Assembly: GCA_037179515.1 (NCBI GenBank) | Contig: JAXCGZ010017020.1 | Span: forward strand, 70,001-134,000 | Direction of reading: 5' to 3' | Length of the DNA stretch: 64,000 bases | From: Halocaridina rubra | Lineage: Eukaryota > Arthropoda > Malacostraca > Decapoda > Atyidae | Made by a program: the position numbers and the translations under genes | Shown: one piece after another, positions 1 through 16,396 of the stretch | Layout of the letters: each line of letters begins with the position of its first letter | Position numbering within the stretch: the stretch's first letter is position 1 | Notes under the pieces: model-generated | The model's input: the letters and a program-made list of their open reading frames with translations, nothing else | The model's database searches: none | Told to the model about the DNA's origin: nothing

Positions 1-56
1 CGAGATGTGGCAATTTCCATTGCCCGTCTCGGTGTCACACTCATAAATACATACAT

Positions 57-2145
57 ATATATTGTCCCATTCCCTATTGTAAAGGGGATGGCAAAGCCAA
101 GAAACACACATTCACCACGATCCACACATACCTCAACTACTCCTCTTATCTCCTTCGGAATAATGGATTGCCTTATTTCAACCCATTCCAACCTCCCTTG
201 GTCATTCACAAAGTAAGCAGTTAAGGATATTCTACATTTAGTCCCGACCGCTGCAGGTGGTTTACTCCCACAGCTTCATAACATGGCATATCCCCTCACA
301 CCAATACATAACAGTTTGCTGAGCTAGCAGGTGCGAAAAACCCCTTTAGTCCGTGTCACCTACACACAATCTTCCTTCAATCATTCCTATCTCTTGCGTG
401 CTCTCTTCCCTGCTCCATTAACATTCCATGTGCATCCAATGCTCTTTTCATGCCATACATCCATCTCATTCTAGGTCTCCCTCTTGGCCTAACTCCAACC
501 ACTTTTTCACTCCACACTCTCTTCTCTATTCCTTTATAACTCACCCTTTCCATGTGTCCAAACCAACTCAACACTCTCTGATCCAACCTATCCGACAGCC
601 TTCTCCCAACACCCTTTTTCTGCCTGATCTCCTTATTTCTCACTCTATATATTCTAGATACACCAATCGTACTTCTCAAACACCTCATCTCCAATACATT
701 CAACTTTCTTTTTTTTTATCCTCTCTTACGTTCCAAGTCTTTTCTCCATACAATGCTGTCGACATAATCACCCTCATATATCCTTCTCTTTGCATTCATT
801 CCCTAATACCTATTTCTCATTACACTTTTCAACTCACCTATACAATTACGCGCTTGCTTCACTCTCTGATTTACCCCTGCACCCACTCGTCCATTCCTTG
901 ATATGTGCGATCCCATACACTCAAATTCTCAACTTCTTAAAGCAACTTCACATTCACCCCTACATTCAATTTACCAACATTAACATTCCTTGTGCATCTC
1001 ATGACTTTGCTTTTGCCAATATTCAAATGCTACTGCCTTCATTCACACACCCTACGAAACTCAGTCACCAAATGATTCAGTTCATTCTCAGTATCAGCCA
1101 CCAGTGCTGTGTCATCTGCAAATAGCAATTGATTCAGTATCTACAACCTTCTATACTTACCCACTAATTCCAAACCTCTGTCTATTGCTCTTTCATTTAC
1201 TCCCCTTTCCACTCCATCCACATACACATTAAACAACCATGTCGACATTACACAACCTTGACAATACCCTACATTCATCTCAACACAATCACTCATACCA
1301 TTCCCGACTCTCACACATGCTCTACTATTCATATAAAATCTCTTCACTGCATTCAACGAACTTGCTCTTATTCCATTCAGTAGCATCACACTCCACAACA
1401 CCTCTCTAGCAACCCTACCATACGCTTTCTTTAAATCCATGAAGGTCCAAAAAGTATCCCTACCTTTCTCTAAGAACTTCTCACACACCTGTCTTACTAC
1501 AAACTCCTGTTTCACGCATCCTCTTCCTCTCCTGAACCCACAGTGTTCTTCCCCAATTAGTTTCTCAGTACCTTTCCTAATTCTTCTCAATTAATATTCT
1601 TCCATATACCATACCAATTACACTCAACAAGCTAATTTCTCAAAAACTACTACACTCATAATTATCTCCTTTCCCTTTATAAAGTGGAACTACACAAGTA
1701 CTCCTTTAATCAACTGGAACCCCCCCCCTTTCCCGAAACATACATTCAACAACCTAACCATCTATTCTACTAATGCCTCCCCACCTATTGACAAGCATTC
1801 TACTAACACCCATCTATACCTGGTGCTTTACTTGCTATCTTTGCTCTCAGTGCCAAATTAACCTCCTCTTTTGTTATTTCTCATTCGTTCTCATCACCCA
1901 ACATTGGCATTCACCATTCATTTCCCACAGTCACAATCTCTGCCTCTCTAACATCTCCATTATTTAGCACTTCCTTGAAGTACTAAGCCCAACTCTCTCT
2001 AACTTTTATTTTGTCTACTAGCTAATGCACATCTACTCCTTTCACCCTCTCCTCCTTACCAGGACATTCTTTTCCACACTCATTTCACTTCCATCCAAAA
2101 TATTTTCTTATTCCCTTTCAAAATTCTCAGACAAGCCCCTACATT
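57..2145 (-). pseudogene. RTE-like LINE, 5'-truncated and frame-broken
   Basis: Non-LTR retrotransposon remnant on the minus strand. The piece at 1590-1141 reads GEEHCGFRRGRG, DLKKAYGRVAREVLW and a degenerate active-site region, as in the RTE-type reverse transcriptase palm. The piece at 703-377 reads NVLEMRCLRSTIGVSRIYRV, SWFGHME and RPRGRPRMRW, the usual C-terminal region of these arthropod elements. The catalytic FADD-like box lies between the two pieces (near 1100) in a broken frame. The 3' end (190-57) matches the 3' end of the longer copy at 45575-48935, including the GGCTTTGCCATCCCCTTTAC-like terminus. Homology to that copy stops near 2145, so the 5' part is missing. Frameshifts and stops make it non-functional. 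Confidence 0.85.
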
Positions 2146-2639
2146 CATAAATAACAAGAAAAAAGGGGGTTGCTGTATAGTTTTCAACTTCGTCGCCAAT
2201 CTTTGCTCGAAGGCCATTAAATGAAAAGAAGAAAAAACAAGATAAATTTTCTCCGCAGGCCTTAGCTTACCCTGCTTGGTTGGAGTTAGAGACCAACGAG
2301 AATGAATGAGAGATCTTGGGTTGAGCATATAACACAGCCAATTAATCCTATTTTATAAAGTGTGAGCATGACTTATTTTTCTTTTTCAGTGAATAGATAT
2401 TAATGGAATTGCGTTCCTTGATTGATTCTGACATGACTACCCAATAATAAAGCTTAGGCAAAGGCTTGATAATAATTCATGCCTACAGGATAGATTAGGT
2501 AAAGGCCTAAGAGATAACCCATGCCAGTTGGTTAGATACAAAGCTACTGTGTCTCTGTTTTGTTGTTACCACGGGAATTTTTTTTTTCCATTCAAGGTCG
2601 ATGTTGTCTACCCTTCCCCACCGGCTGTATGAATCCAGG

Positions 2640-2830
2640 TAAAAATATCACAGGTAAAATATTCACTGGTAAAAAATAAGTCACAGAGAAAAGTCACAGC
2701 AAAAAGCCTAACCTAACCTAACTTCAACCAACCTAACTTACCTAGCCTAACCTAAACTAACCTACCCTAGCTTGTTAATTCTTACCTATGACTTTATCCC
2801 TGTCACTTTATTACCGGCCACGGTACACAC
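2640..2830. repeat. TTAGG-like core inside imperfect inverted repeats
   Basis: A run of CCTAA/CCTAAC-type motifs at about 2708-2775 is the complement of the arthropod telomere motif TTAGG in degenerate form. It is flanked on the left by AATAAGTCACAGAGAAAAGT and on the right by a sequence whose complement is similar (AATAAAGTGACAGGGATAAA). This looks like a fold-back or MITE-like element rather than a telomere, because unique sequence continues on both sides. Confidence 0.45.
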
Positions 2831-3143
2831 ACATAATGGGGAAAGTTGAGGCACTATTCGCTGCAGATTTTGGAGTATGCAGTACCATCTTTTTTTTTTT
2901 TTTTGCGCTAGTAAAAACACAAACTGGAAACTGATGAAGCTCATTTTATTGCTGTTTTATAAAGAAATACGAATCAAAAAGAATTCTCCTTCACTGCTAC
3001 GTATAAGGGAGGACTCTTGAGCTTACTTGGCATGTGTATTCCCTTTGAGTGTTCATTTACACACACTATCACTGATCTTTGATGAATCTCGACTTTTAAA
3101 TAATCAACAGGTTTTCAGAGTTCTAAATTTGGAAATTAAAATT

Positions 3144-3188
3144 CCTAGCCCTTGGTTGAAAAGGGAGTCCGTGACGTAAAACCGGCAC
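3144..3188 (+). repeat. SINE-A fragment, 3' end only
   Basis: The last 45 bp of the SINE-A consensus are present, starting CCTAGCCCTTGGTTGAAAAG and ending TGACGTAAAACCGG. The tRNA-like head is absent, so this is a severely 5'-truncated copy. Confidence 0.7.
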
Positions 3189-3301
3189 GATGGAATGGAT
3201 GGTATTCATTTATTCTGTTAATGTCGAAATAAGATATTTATATATTCTTATTATATTATTCTTCATGTATACATTTTAGTGATATAAGTATATTTTTTTA
3301 T

Positions 3302-3303
<2 letters not shown>

Positions 3304-3362
<59 letters not shown>

Positions 3363-3521
3363 GTGAGTGAGTATGAGTGAGTGTGTGCGTGTGTGTGTGT
3401 GTGTGTGTGCGTGTGTGTGTGCGCGTAATTTACGTTGTCGAAAGTGTTAATTTTTATGATTAAAAATCATATCATATCTTCAAGAGTATTGCAAAAATAT
3501 TAAGCAATTAGACACAAACAC

Positions 3522-3579
<58 letters not shown>

Positions 3580-3640
3580 GGGAGGGAGAGAGAGAGAGGG
3601 AGAGAGAGAGGAGAGGGAGGGAGAGAGGGGGAGAGAATTT
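3304..3640. repeat. compound microsatellite (AT)n-(GTGA)n-(GT)n ... (GA)n
   Basis: About 55 bp of (AT)n at 3304-3358 runs into GTGA/GTGT repeats to 3425. A second array of interrupted (GA)n lies at 3523-3640. Confidence 0.95.
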
Positions 3641-4073
3641 GTTTTATAGTCTATTCCCCCCAGAGCATAATAAAATTATATAGTGTCCAGTAAGGCTTGA
3701 AAAATGCATGTTTATGTTCGCTAAGAAGGCATGTTCTCTAATGTTGTCTCCTTTTTCGTATTCCTGCATTGTCCCTGCGTTATTGCATTGGCATGAGAGG
3801 CTGCACTGAGACTGGCTCTTCTCTCAAGGATAGCGAGGCCGTAGGAGAATTTAGTAATTGCACACGCCATCGAAATACTGATGAGGACGCTGCTTGTAAC
3901 CTCTGCCACATACGTGGATACTCTGTATGGCATTTTTAATGGGCAAGTCATCACTTACCTACATGTATACATACAAACATATATACATTACCAATACATA
4001 TTAACATGAACACATACATTCATACACACGTACAGTACATCATATGAGTATATGTATGCATGAATGCATACTT

Positions 4074-4410
<337 letters not shown>

Positions 4411-4411
<1 letters not shown>

Positions 4412-4600
4412 CTCCGTGACAAAATGGTAGCGTCCGCCACTCTTAGCTGGCAGGTAGAGGGTTCGCGCCCAGTCACGGACTGAGGTTAGTAAGGGCATAC
4501 ACTCAGGGTAATGATTACATCTGCCAAAACAAGTCCTTCGCAAGAAGGCAACCGTCCTAGCCCTTAGCAGAAAAGGGAGTTGGTGACGTAAAACCGAACC
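4411..4600 (+). repeat. SINE-A copy (tRNA-derived)
   Basis: Carries the tRNA-like head with a B-box-like GGGTTCGCGCC, the body CATCTGCCAAAACAAGTCCT and the terminus TGACGTAAAACCG. The A-box region is altered (ACAAAATGGTAGCG). It is sandwiched between trinucleotide microsatellites (TAG before, ATT after). Confidence 0.85.
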
Positions 4601-4603
4601 CAT

Positions 4604-4614
4604 TATTATTATTA

Positions 4615-4685
<71 letters not shown>
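4604..4685. repeat. (ATT)n microsatellite
   Basis: About 80 bp of near-perfect ATT repeat directly downstream of the SINE-A terminus. Confidence 0.95.
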
Positions 4686-4686
<1 letters not shown>

Positions 4687-4698
4687 ATAATAACTCAT

Positions 4699-4876
4699 GA
4701 GGGAGTGGATAAGAATACTTCCTCCTTGTTCCCCTGTGTGTCGTAAAAGTCGACTAAATGGGGCGGAGTGAGGAAACTGGAAATCCCTTCCTCTGTATTT
4801 TCTTACTGCAGAGCCAAGGCATTTTGCTTTGACTCATCCCTTCCCATAATAAGGGGGAATATGGCTTTAGTATGTA
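4699..4876 (+). repeat. short RTE-derived non-autonomous element
   Basis: Starts with AAGAATACTTCCTCCTTGTT and CGTAAAAGTCGACTAAATGG, matching the 5' region of the long RTE-like element at 45575. It ends with AATAAGGGGGAATATGGC, matching the 3' region of the same element. The roughly 3 kb coding interior is missing. Other copies lie at 17601, 34066 and 54812. Confidence 0.7.
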
Positions 4877-5068
4877 GATAGATGTATGTTTCAGTACGTG
4901 TTAGTTTATCATTGGTTTTGAATGAATGAGTAATTTTGGGCTGAATCATCGTAAACAATTTATGGAGGTTTGCTGGTTAATATTTGGTTGACTTTTTTTT
5001 CAGTCAGATAACATATTTGTATATTCATACAGAATAATAAATAATTCCACGCTCTTAAAAATGTCTTT

Positions 5069-5362
<294 letters not shown>

Positions 5363-5399
5363 AGTGTCCTGTGGGGCGGGCACATTATCAAAGAATAGC

Positions 5400-5596
5400 C
5401 TCACCGTATTCCCTGCGTGTCGTAAAAGGCGACTAAAAGTGGACGGGGCGGGGGGACTAGGAATCCCCCCCCTTGTACCAACCTCCTGTGAGGCATCAAA
5501 GAAGAGGGAGAGTAGAGGGGAGTATAACTGCTCCCCAAACTGTTTCTTTTTTGATGTCGGCTACCCCCACTTTTAAAGGGGAAACAGCCACGGTAT
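5400..5596 (+). repeat. RTE-derived short element, divergent subfamily
   Basis: Begins with ATTCCCTGCGTGTCGTAAAA and GGCGACTAAAAG, the 5' motif shared with the RTE-like elements. It ends with GGCTACCCCCACTTTTAAAG and GGGAAACAGCC, a variant of their 3' motif, then runs straight into (AT)n. Confidence 0.65.
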
Positions 5597-5599
5597 ATG

Positions 5600-7288
<1,689 letters not shown>

Positions 7289-7290
7289 AC

Positions 7291-7382
<92 letters not shown>

Positions 7383-7388
7383 TATATA

Positions 7389-7474
<86 letters not shown>
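7289..7474. repeat. (AT)n microsatellite
   Basis: About 185 bp of interrupted AT repeat lying between the LINE-A tail and a tRNA-like repeat. Confidence 0.97.
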
Positions 7475-7477
<3 letters not shown>

Positions 7478-7694
7478 TCATATTTTACCCCTGACCAGGA
7501 GTCGAACCTAAGACACATAATGACTGTGCCAAGGTGCTATCCACTACACCACTGAAGGTGTAAAAGAGAAACAAATCTTACAGCTTAGCTGCTATACTAG
7601 GAATGAACGCATTCTATCTGATTGCCTTTTTGTTCATATTAAAGCTTTTCCTAACCTGACTTGTGGTTTCGTTTTTCGCATTTAATTCAGTGAA
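7475..7694 (-). repeat. SINE-B (tRNA-like) copy
   Basis: On the minus strand it reads CTTCAGTGGTGTAGTGGATA (A-box-like) and then TTAGGTTCGACTCCTGGTCA (B-box-like), followed by AGGGGTAAAATATGATTCAT and (AT)n. Its body upstream includes TAGAATGCGTTCATTCCTAG. The same arrangement is seen at 18300, 18565, 32005, 32553, 33067, 33202, 58985 and 59275. Confidence 0.8.
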
Positions 7695-8300
7695 AAAAGT
7701 AAAGAATACATTAAGAGCTACGCTCTTTTAATAATAGAAACAAAGTTGTAAGGTTTCTGCTTTATGAACTCACACTTCATGAGCTCATGCTTTGATAGGA
7801 CCAAATAGACTGTCCCTCCAAGTCCCATTATAACACTCATACTCACACGCATAATCTTTGCCAGTAATATATTCACGTATAAAATGATGTCCATTATTAC
7901 ATCACTGCACTTACGTGTAAGTAAGTTTGTTCGGTCACCAAGTTTATTCATATACGAACACACACACATACGTGATGTGTGTACGTATAATTGATGCTAC
8001 CTCGTGCGGGCAGCATGGATAAGATTCGTCTTCAGCGTGTCTCGTGCAAACCACTACCTTGGCACTGTACGTTCCAGAGGGCACCGTGTACGCTCATACC
8101 TGAGACTGAAAGGTCGTGGGGAATACATATTGTTACATAGATCATACTATTTACACTTTCATGTACCCTGGTAACTGGGGCATCGCTGAGGTAAGCAATT
8201 GGATTTCTCACAGGGGGTGGAGAAAAGATGGTTCCGCTGGTTATTGTACTTATGAACATGAATAACCCTTCATAATTTATCAATTTTTATATATTACTCA
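7695..8300. other. no gene seen
   Basis: AT-rich unique-looking sequence. No coding exon with splice signals or recognised repeat was found. Confidence 0.5.
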
Positions 8301-8361
8301 TTTTCTTGGTGCCCAAATTTGATGAGGGCAGTTTTCTTTGCCTGTTCTGGTGTCATAATCA
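8301..8361 (+). repeat. LINE-A 3' tail fragment
   Basis: Contains TTGGTGCCCAAATTTGATGA, GGGCAG and CTGTTCTGGTGTCAT, matching the 3' terminus of the LINE-A copies at 5827 and 57035. No coding part is attached. Confidence 0.65.
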
Positions 8362-8482
8362 TTAAAAAATTGTTTTATTGTTGATATTCCTTTCCTTGGA
8401 GTTTAGGGTTGTTCATTTTTGTAAGGTAAATGCCAAACTTTTCGAAATTAGTATAATCATATTGCTCTCTGCTGTTTTTAAT

Positions 8483-9122
<640 letters not shown>

Positions 9123-9315
9123 TTACACACGTAGGTATTTACATGAACTCTGTTCTTTCTGGTTTCTCCTCATTCGATAAGTAACCTTCTTTTTTTTTTT
9201 TTACTTACTGAAAACAGGTACCGTGAGAAAAAATTACACATGTTGTTCTGGAGGACATGAATGATAACGGATTAATTTCCTCCACAAAGATAATGGTCTT
9301 AAGAGGGTTATAGCA

Positions 9316-9318
<3 letters not shown>

Positions 9319-9412
<94 letters not shown>
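9319..9412. repeat. (CT)n-(CA)n microsatellite
   Basis: About 75 bp of CT then about 18 bp of CA, immediately upstream of a CR1-like LINE tail. Confidence 0.95.
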
Positions 9413-9746
9413 GCAGGATGTAAGGAAATACTTTTTCAGTGTAAGAGTAGTTGATAATTGGAATTGGTTAAGCGAGGAGGTAGTTAATGCTATTTCAATC
9501 CATAGTTTTAAGGACAGGTATGATAAGTATCACTAAGTCTAAAATGGAACCGATGAGGAGACGGGAAGATACGAGCTTTGGGCTCTTTCCCGTAAACACA
9601 ATTAGGTAATCAATTAGGTAATCACACAGAGACATATATCACTAAGTATAAAATGGAACCGATCAGGAGACGGGAAGATACGAGCTTTGGGCTCTTTCCC
9701 GTAAACACAATTAGGTAATCACAATTAGGTAATCACACACACACAC
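9413..9746 (+). repeat. CR1-like LINE 3' end with duplicated tail
   Basis: Matches the last codons and 3' UTR of the CR1-like element at 13450-15012, on the opposite strand. The C-terminal coding remnant reads like RKYFFSVRVVDNWN in that element. The 3' UTR segment AAATGGAACCGATSAGGAGA through CAATTAGGTAATCAC occurs twice in tandem (about 9540-9630 and 9648-9735). It ends in (CA)n. Confidence 0.8.
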
Positions 9747-9808
9747 AAAATTGTGTTTGCAATTTGTTGAACGACTTCTATTAGAATGCAATGTATGTGT
9801 GTTTGTGT

Positions 9809-9809
<1 letters not shown>

Positions 9810-9901
<92 letters not shown>
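9810..9901. repeat. (GA)n microsatellite
   Basis: About 92 bp of GA repeat. Confidence 0.97.
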
Positions 9902-9905
<4 letters not shown>

Positions 9906-10255
9906 CTCTAATAACTATGAGTCATTGTTAGCGGATATGTCAAAAAGAAAAACCGCTTTCAAGAGAAGTCTGACTCTAATCTTAAGCGTTTGTCTCTTTT
10001 CTTATAGAACAGCAAAAAAAAAAAAAAAAAATAGTGTTGTATTTGTTATATTCAAAATGAGAATGGTAAATAACAAAGCATTTTTTTTTATTTGGTTTCA
10101 ATAATTGTTCTCTTCTTATTTTTTTAGTTTTAGCAACAGGAACAGTACGAGGTTATTTGCTCTTTTCGGAACTAGGTGTCGTGAAGATTATGTTTCACCA
10201 CAGACCTCGTACATCAAAAAATTATGTACTAATTATGCATACTGAGTTCTTAGAC

Positions 10256-10700
10256 CAGGAATTTCCAACCCTTTTTTTAGACTCGAGGCACCCTTGTGAA
10301 GGCGATTGGAATCTTCCGGTACCCTTGATAACAATCTGAATACTTATACTTGAAGGTGAAATGTAGTAGATTAATACACATGGCAGCTCCCTTGCATCCA
10401 GCACTGATTGCCATAAGCACCAACTTCCTAAGCACTAAACTTCCGTTCAGCAAGCTTTCGTGCTCTAAGTACTTTATCGTTTCCAAATTCTGTGGACACC
10501 CTAGTCTGTATTGGGGCACCCCAAGGTGCTATCCCCCCCCGGTGGGAATCATTATCCTAGACTTTATTGCAAGGGTCGTCACTGCTCTCCCTTTCTTTTT
10601 CACAAGTGGTTCTGGCGAAGATAAATACAGCAAGAGCTTCTATAAAGAACTAAGCTCGAGACTTGTTGGATGGGAACCATGCACTATATCCACTGAACTA
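10256..10700. mobile_element. probable hAT-type non-autonomous relic
   Basis: Starts with CAGGAATTTCCAACCC and then ACTCGAGGCACCCTTGTGAA, resembling hAT-family termini and the GGCACCC motif common near them. GGGGCACCCCAAGGTGCTAT occurs near 10515. A matching right terminus could not be fixed. The segment 10595-10695 also resembles 44485-44600, which ends in a tRNA-like complement. Identity is tentative. Confidence 0.3.
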
Positions 10701-11021
10701 AGTGACATTTATACCTCAATATTTCATTTTTTTTCTCTTTAACCATACAAACAGGCCGACAAGATATTTCTAAGTTGACCCCATTCTATGATTTCGGTTT
10801 TTCCTTAAGATATTTAGAACTTCAGAATCTGTGACGAAACTGGATTTTAAGAAAGCTAAATTATGTCACTTATATCCTGACCATTTTTTTTTTCTGTCTA
10901 TCCTTTTCGTTTATTGAGTGCTTACAATTGCCAAAAGTAATTTTGAGTATCATATATACTTACAAACACATTTACATATTTTAAGATATGAGTGTTTAAC
11001 TAATACGAGTTTTTCTCTCTA

Positions 11022-11147
11022 CATACATACATACATACATACATACATACATACATACATACATACATACATACATACATACATACATACATACATACAT
11101 ACATTCATACATACATACATGCATACATACATACATACATACATACA
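11022..11147. repeat. (ACAT)n microsatellite
   Basis: About 125 bp of ACAT/CATA tetranucleotide repeat. Confidence 0.97.
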
Positions 11148-11194
11148 AAAATAAACTATAAGCACTAAAATCAATCATACTTTTAAGGAAAAAT

Positions 11195-11280
11195 ATCAAA
11201 TGGGTAAATGAGTAAGCAAAAATATACCGATTAGGAGACAAGCACAGAGCTCCTTTTTTCTTAAGCTCAGTTAAGTAATT
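11195..11280 (+). repeat. degenerate CR1-like LINE tail
   Basis: ATACCGATTAGGAGACAAGC, ACAGAGCTCC and CAGTTAAGTAATTACAT align in order with the tail GAACCGATCAGGAGACGGGA ... TTAGGTAATCACA of the CR1-like element. It is heavily diverged. Confidence 0.5.
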
Positions 11281-11597
11281 ACATGCATTACGTAAATTTA
11301 CTTACATACACACGTACTTACGTACGTGCATCCGTTCTCTAATATTATAACTGACGCATTTTAATCCTTACCGTCCTCAGGTATGCAGGGTTTGTTTTCA
11401 ACGAATTACATGTCATAGACCGCATTTCAATGACGTACACATTTAATATGCACTAAAGCACGTGGGGGGAATACGTGCAAATAAATATTAGGTAAGAGAG
11501 GAAGGCTTTTCTATTGCATATTTCTATCTGCCTTGGCTTGTCCTTTTTGCTCGAACGTCTCTTTCTTATCCTAAGCCTCCTATTTTTTCTTTTTTTT

Positions 11598-11659
11598 TAT
11601 GATTGCGACACCAGGACGGGTCAAAAAAAAAAAATCTACCCTCAATAGGCCTTTGCACT
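11598..11659 (-). repeat. LINE-A 3' tail fragment
   Basis: Minus-strand TATTGAGGGTAGA and GACCCGTCCTGGTGTCGCAA match the LINE-A terminus. An A/T-run interrupts it. Confidence 0.55.
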
Positions 11660-11942
11660 AATAAAATATAGAGAGACACAGAGATGGAAAGTATTGTGAC
11701 TTGTCAGATGTAAAGGGATAATAAGACATGTGTAACGAATATTCAAGAATATTCTCATTGTCGTTATTCTCCTACTACATGTTTTTTTTTATCTTCAGCC
11801 TTTTTTTTCATATCTACTGTAGTGCTTCAGTACTGTTACTTTCAGAGATATTAGGCCTATAATGATATCTTCTAATAAATTAAGATCTATGTACATATAT
11901 GTACTATATGTGCATTTAAAACTCTTGACTGTGAAACTACTA

Positions 11943-11992
<50 letters not shown>

Positions 11993-12110
11993 ATTGTTTG
12001 TTAACACCCAAATTACTGAAGGACCCACCTTTTCCTATCTCGAATAGGTTGCCGGCATGGGTAGTTTCGTGCTAGATCCTTTGAAACAAAGTAGACAACC
12101 TCACGACGAC

Positions 12111-12146
<36 letters not shown>

Positions 12147-12600
12147 TATAATTTACGCCCTCTTTCTCATTTTGCAAGTGTTATAGTGGGCTCTCTCATA
12201 TCACAGCTGTATCGCAATGGTTCTGTGATTTTTGACCACATACTGATTGACTGCCATTGAATAAAATTTTACGCTTTCCTAACAAGATAACCGTAGCTCT
12301 CAGTGTTCCAGACATTACAGAGGTGGTTTATTCGTTTATATTAACGATGGTAGTTTACCTGGTCAGTAGCCTGCCTTGATTATGGGCACACCATGGGACG
12401 AAACGGCAGCGCAGAGACGCCATCGTCAAAGGAACCCCCTTATGCGTGGGGAGGTTCTGGAAAAACGGAATTGCAGTATATACCTCCAAATACGTTGGAT
12501 ACGGTTCGTATACAGATTTAGTGTTCCTTAACGGTGTGTCCTAGGTTTAATTTAGTCTATTCGTTTTCCTTTCTATTTGTTAAATTAAATGTTTTGTCCT
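11660..12600. other. no gene seen; two (TAC)n arrays
   Basis: Contains (TAC)n-(TGC)n at about 11936-11993 and (TAC)n at 12112-12146. The remaining sequence shows no recognised gene or element. Confidence 0.5.
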
Positions 12601-12615
12601 TTCGGTAGGTTATAT

Positions 12616-12616
<1 letters not shown>

Positions 12617-12709
<93 letters not shown>

Positions 12710-12825
12710 TATATGTATATATGCGTATGTATGTATGTATGTATGTATGTATGTATGTATGTATGTATGTATGTATGTATGTATGTATGTATGTATGTAT
12801 GTATGTATGTATGTATGTATGCATG
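12617..12825. repeat. (GT)n-(GTAT)n microsatellite
   Basis: About 90 bp of GT followed by about 95 bp of GTAT tetranucleotide repeat. Confidence 0.97.
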
Positions 12826-13298
12826 TAGTAAAGAAATAGTGAATTAGTTAAAACATCGAAATAGCATCAGAAAGGACTGCATAATTTACGTGAGTCTCGA
12901 AACACTATGGTCTCATTTATCCTGTTGAAGAGTTTACAAAGAGAGGCGTCCCTCACTGAAGCAACAAAGCTCTTCTCCAGAAATTATTTATTGGCTAAAG
13001 TTTCTTGAAGACTTGGAATGTGAACTATCGAAGGCCACAAACATAGCTTCCAATCCATTGTGTTTTTTTAAGAAAGTTCTATTCATAGGTTTTTTATTTA
13101 ACTGCTTGACAATGGAGGCTGGTGGCCTTTGGAAGTTTATATATCAAGTCATCAAGAGACTTTATTGAAATAATATCTTGGGAAGAGCTTTGTTACCTCC
13201 ATGGGGAGATGCTTCTCTCTGTTCACCTATCTACGTGATGTTTTAGGCATAATGTCTCGAAATGTGCGTAAATCATGCAGTAATCTCTGATGCTATTC

Positions 13299-15012
<1,714 letters not shown>

Positions 15013-15080
<68 letters not shown>
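15013..15080. repeat. (GT)n microsatellite
   Basis: About 66 bp of GT repeat at the truncated 5' side of the CR1-like LINE. Confidence 0.97.
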
Positions 15081-15082
<2 letters not shown>

Positions 15083-15446
15083 CTTCTCTTTGATCGAGTT
15101 CATCACATTATACATAATAATTATTATGCTTTTCTCTGTTTTATCAATCCTTCCGGTATTATATTTAAAGATACTCTGCTTAGCATTCTTTAGGTCACGT
15201 GATATTGTGACGTCAGCCATGAAAACGCATGCTGTTTATCTAGGTCGTTAAGTACATATGACCTCTTCGGCATGACAGTATGCAGAGAGTGTTAGTATGT
15301 GCAAGTTACAAATGTTACTGATGTTTCGTAGTTAAATATTTGCCCTAAGATATCAGCTTGAACAAGTCACTTTTTGCATTTCCTTATTTGATGATAGTTG
15401 CTTCGCAAATTCAGAGGCTCTCTACAATGCATCCCAAATTATTATC

Positions 15447-15448
<2 letters not shown>

Positions 15449-15535
<87 letters not shown>
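15449..15535. repeat. (ATT)n microsatellite
   Basis: About 87 bp of ATT repeat abutting the left arm of the fold-back element. Confidence 0.97.
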
Positions 15536-15536
<1 letters not shown>

Positions 15537-15960
15537 CAAACTGAAGGGCAAGAATGGTCCAAGCAAACATCGTAGAACATATCTAATTTATTTAAACTCC
15601 TTAAAATACATCACACAACAACGTTTCAAACATCCATTGTGTTCATAGTCACGTACCTATGAAAGAGTGAAATAGAACATATACATGAACAGTTACTCTA
15701 ATCAAACTAAGTTATAGTTGTCAATAAGTAAAATTTATATATACAGCACATTCACACATACAAATTAATGAAATTTGCATATATCTAAGCATATTTTTTT
15801 CTACATATGTATATATTCTTTTTCACTCTTTCATAGGTACGTGATTATGAACACAGTGGATGTTTGAAACGTTGTTGTGTGATGTATTTTAAGGAGATTA
15901 AATAAATGAAATATGTTCTACGATGTTTGCTTGGACCGTTCTTGCCCTTCAGTTTATTAT
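15534..15960. mobile_element. fold-back element with ~150 bp inverted arms
   Basis: The left arm (about 15537-15690) begins AAACTGAAGGGCAAGAATGG. The right arm (about 15807-15960) is its reverse complement over essentially the whole length, with only scattered differences. The unpaired centre is about 115 bp. No coding capacity was seen. It may be a MITE or fold-back transposon, or a tail-to-tail duplication. Confidence 0.8.
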
Positions 15961-16364
15961 AAAACTAAGATATCTTAGAGACAAACGAATATCAGATATT
16001 ATTTTCAATATTATTAATTAATACCATTTGAAGAAACTTTTTAAATTCATGAAGGGTGGTTCAATTCACTGCCTGCGTTGCACATCATCTTATGAGATCC
16101 AATGCGTTTGTATGATAAAATTAACATTCGGTTACAGTACGTATTCTTTGTGTATAATATTGTGCTTGACATCTTAAAATTCAATAATGAAGCTTCACGG
16201 TAATAAAAAAAAAAATCTTGTTCTTGTCCTTGCTAGTTTTTTTTTTTTTTTTATTATTATTTAAATCAGAATATTGTATTTTAGCTGTGTGAAAGGAAAA
16301 CTGCCAAAGTAGGCATGTACATTTACTCTTTCCATTGGCATGTGTTTTATGCATAAAACTGAAT

Positions 16365-16365
<1 letters not shown>

Positions 16366-16396
<31 letters not shown>

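Noticed and set aside
2708..2775. Telomere or chromosome end (CCTAA repeats; also 25380-25412)
   Set aside because: Short, degenerate and flanked by ordinary sequence on both sides; better explained as element cores.
11022..11147. CRISPR-like or other regular array
   Set aside because: Pure tetranucleotide microsatellite without spacers; the context is eukaryotic.
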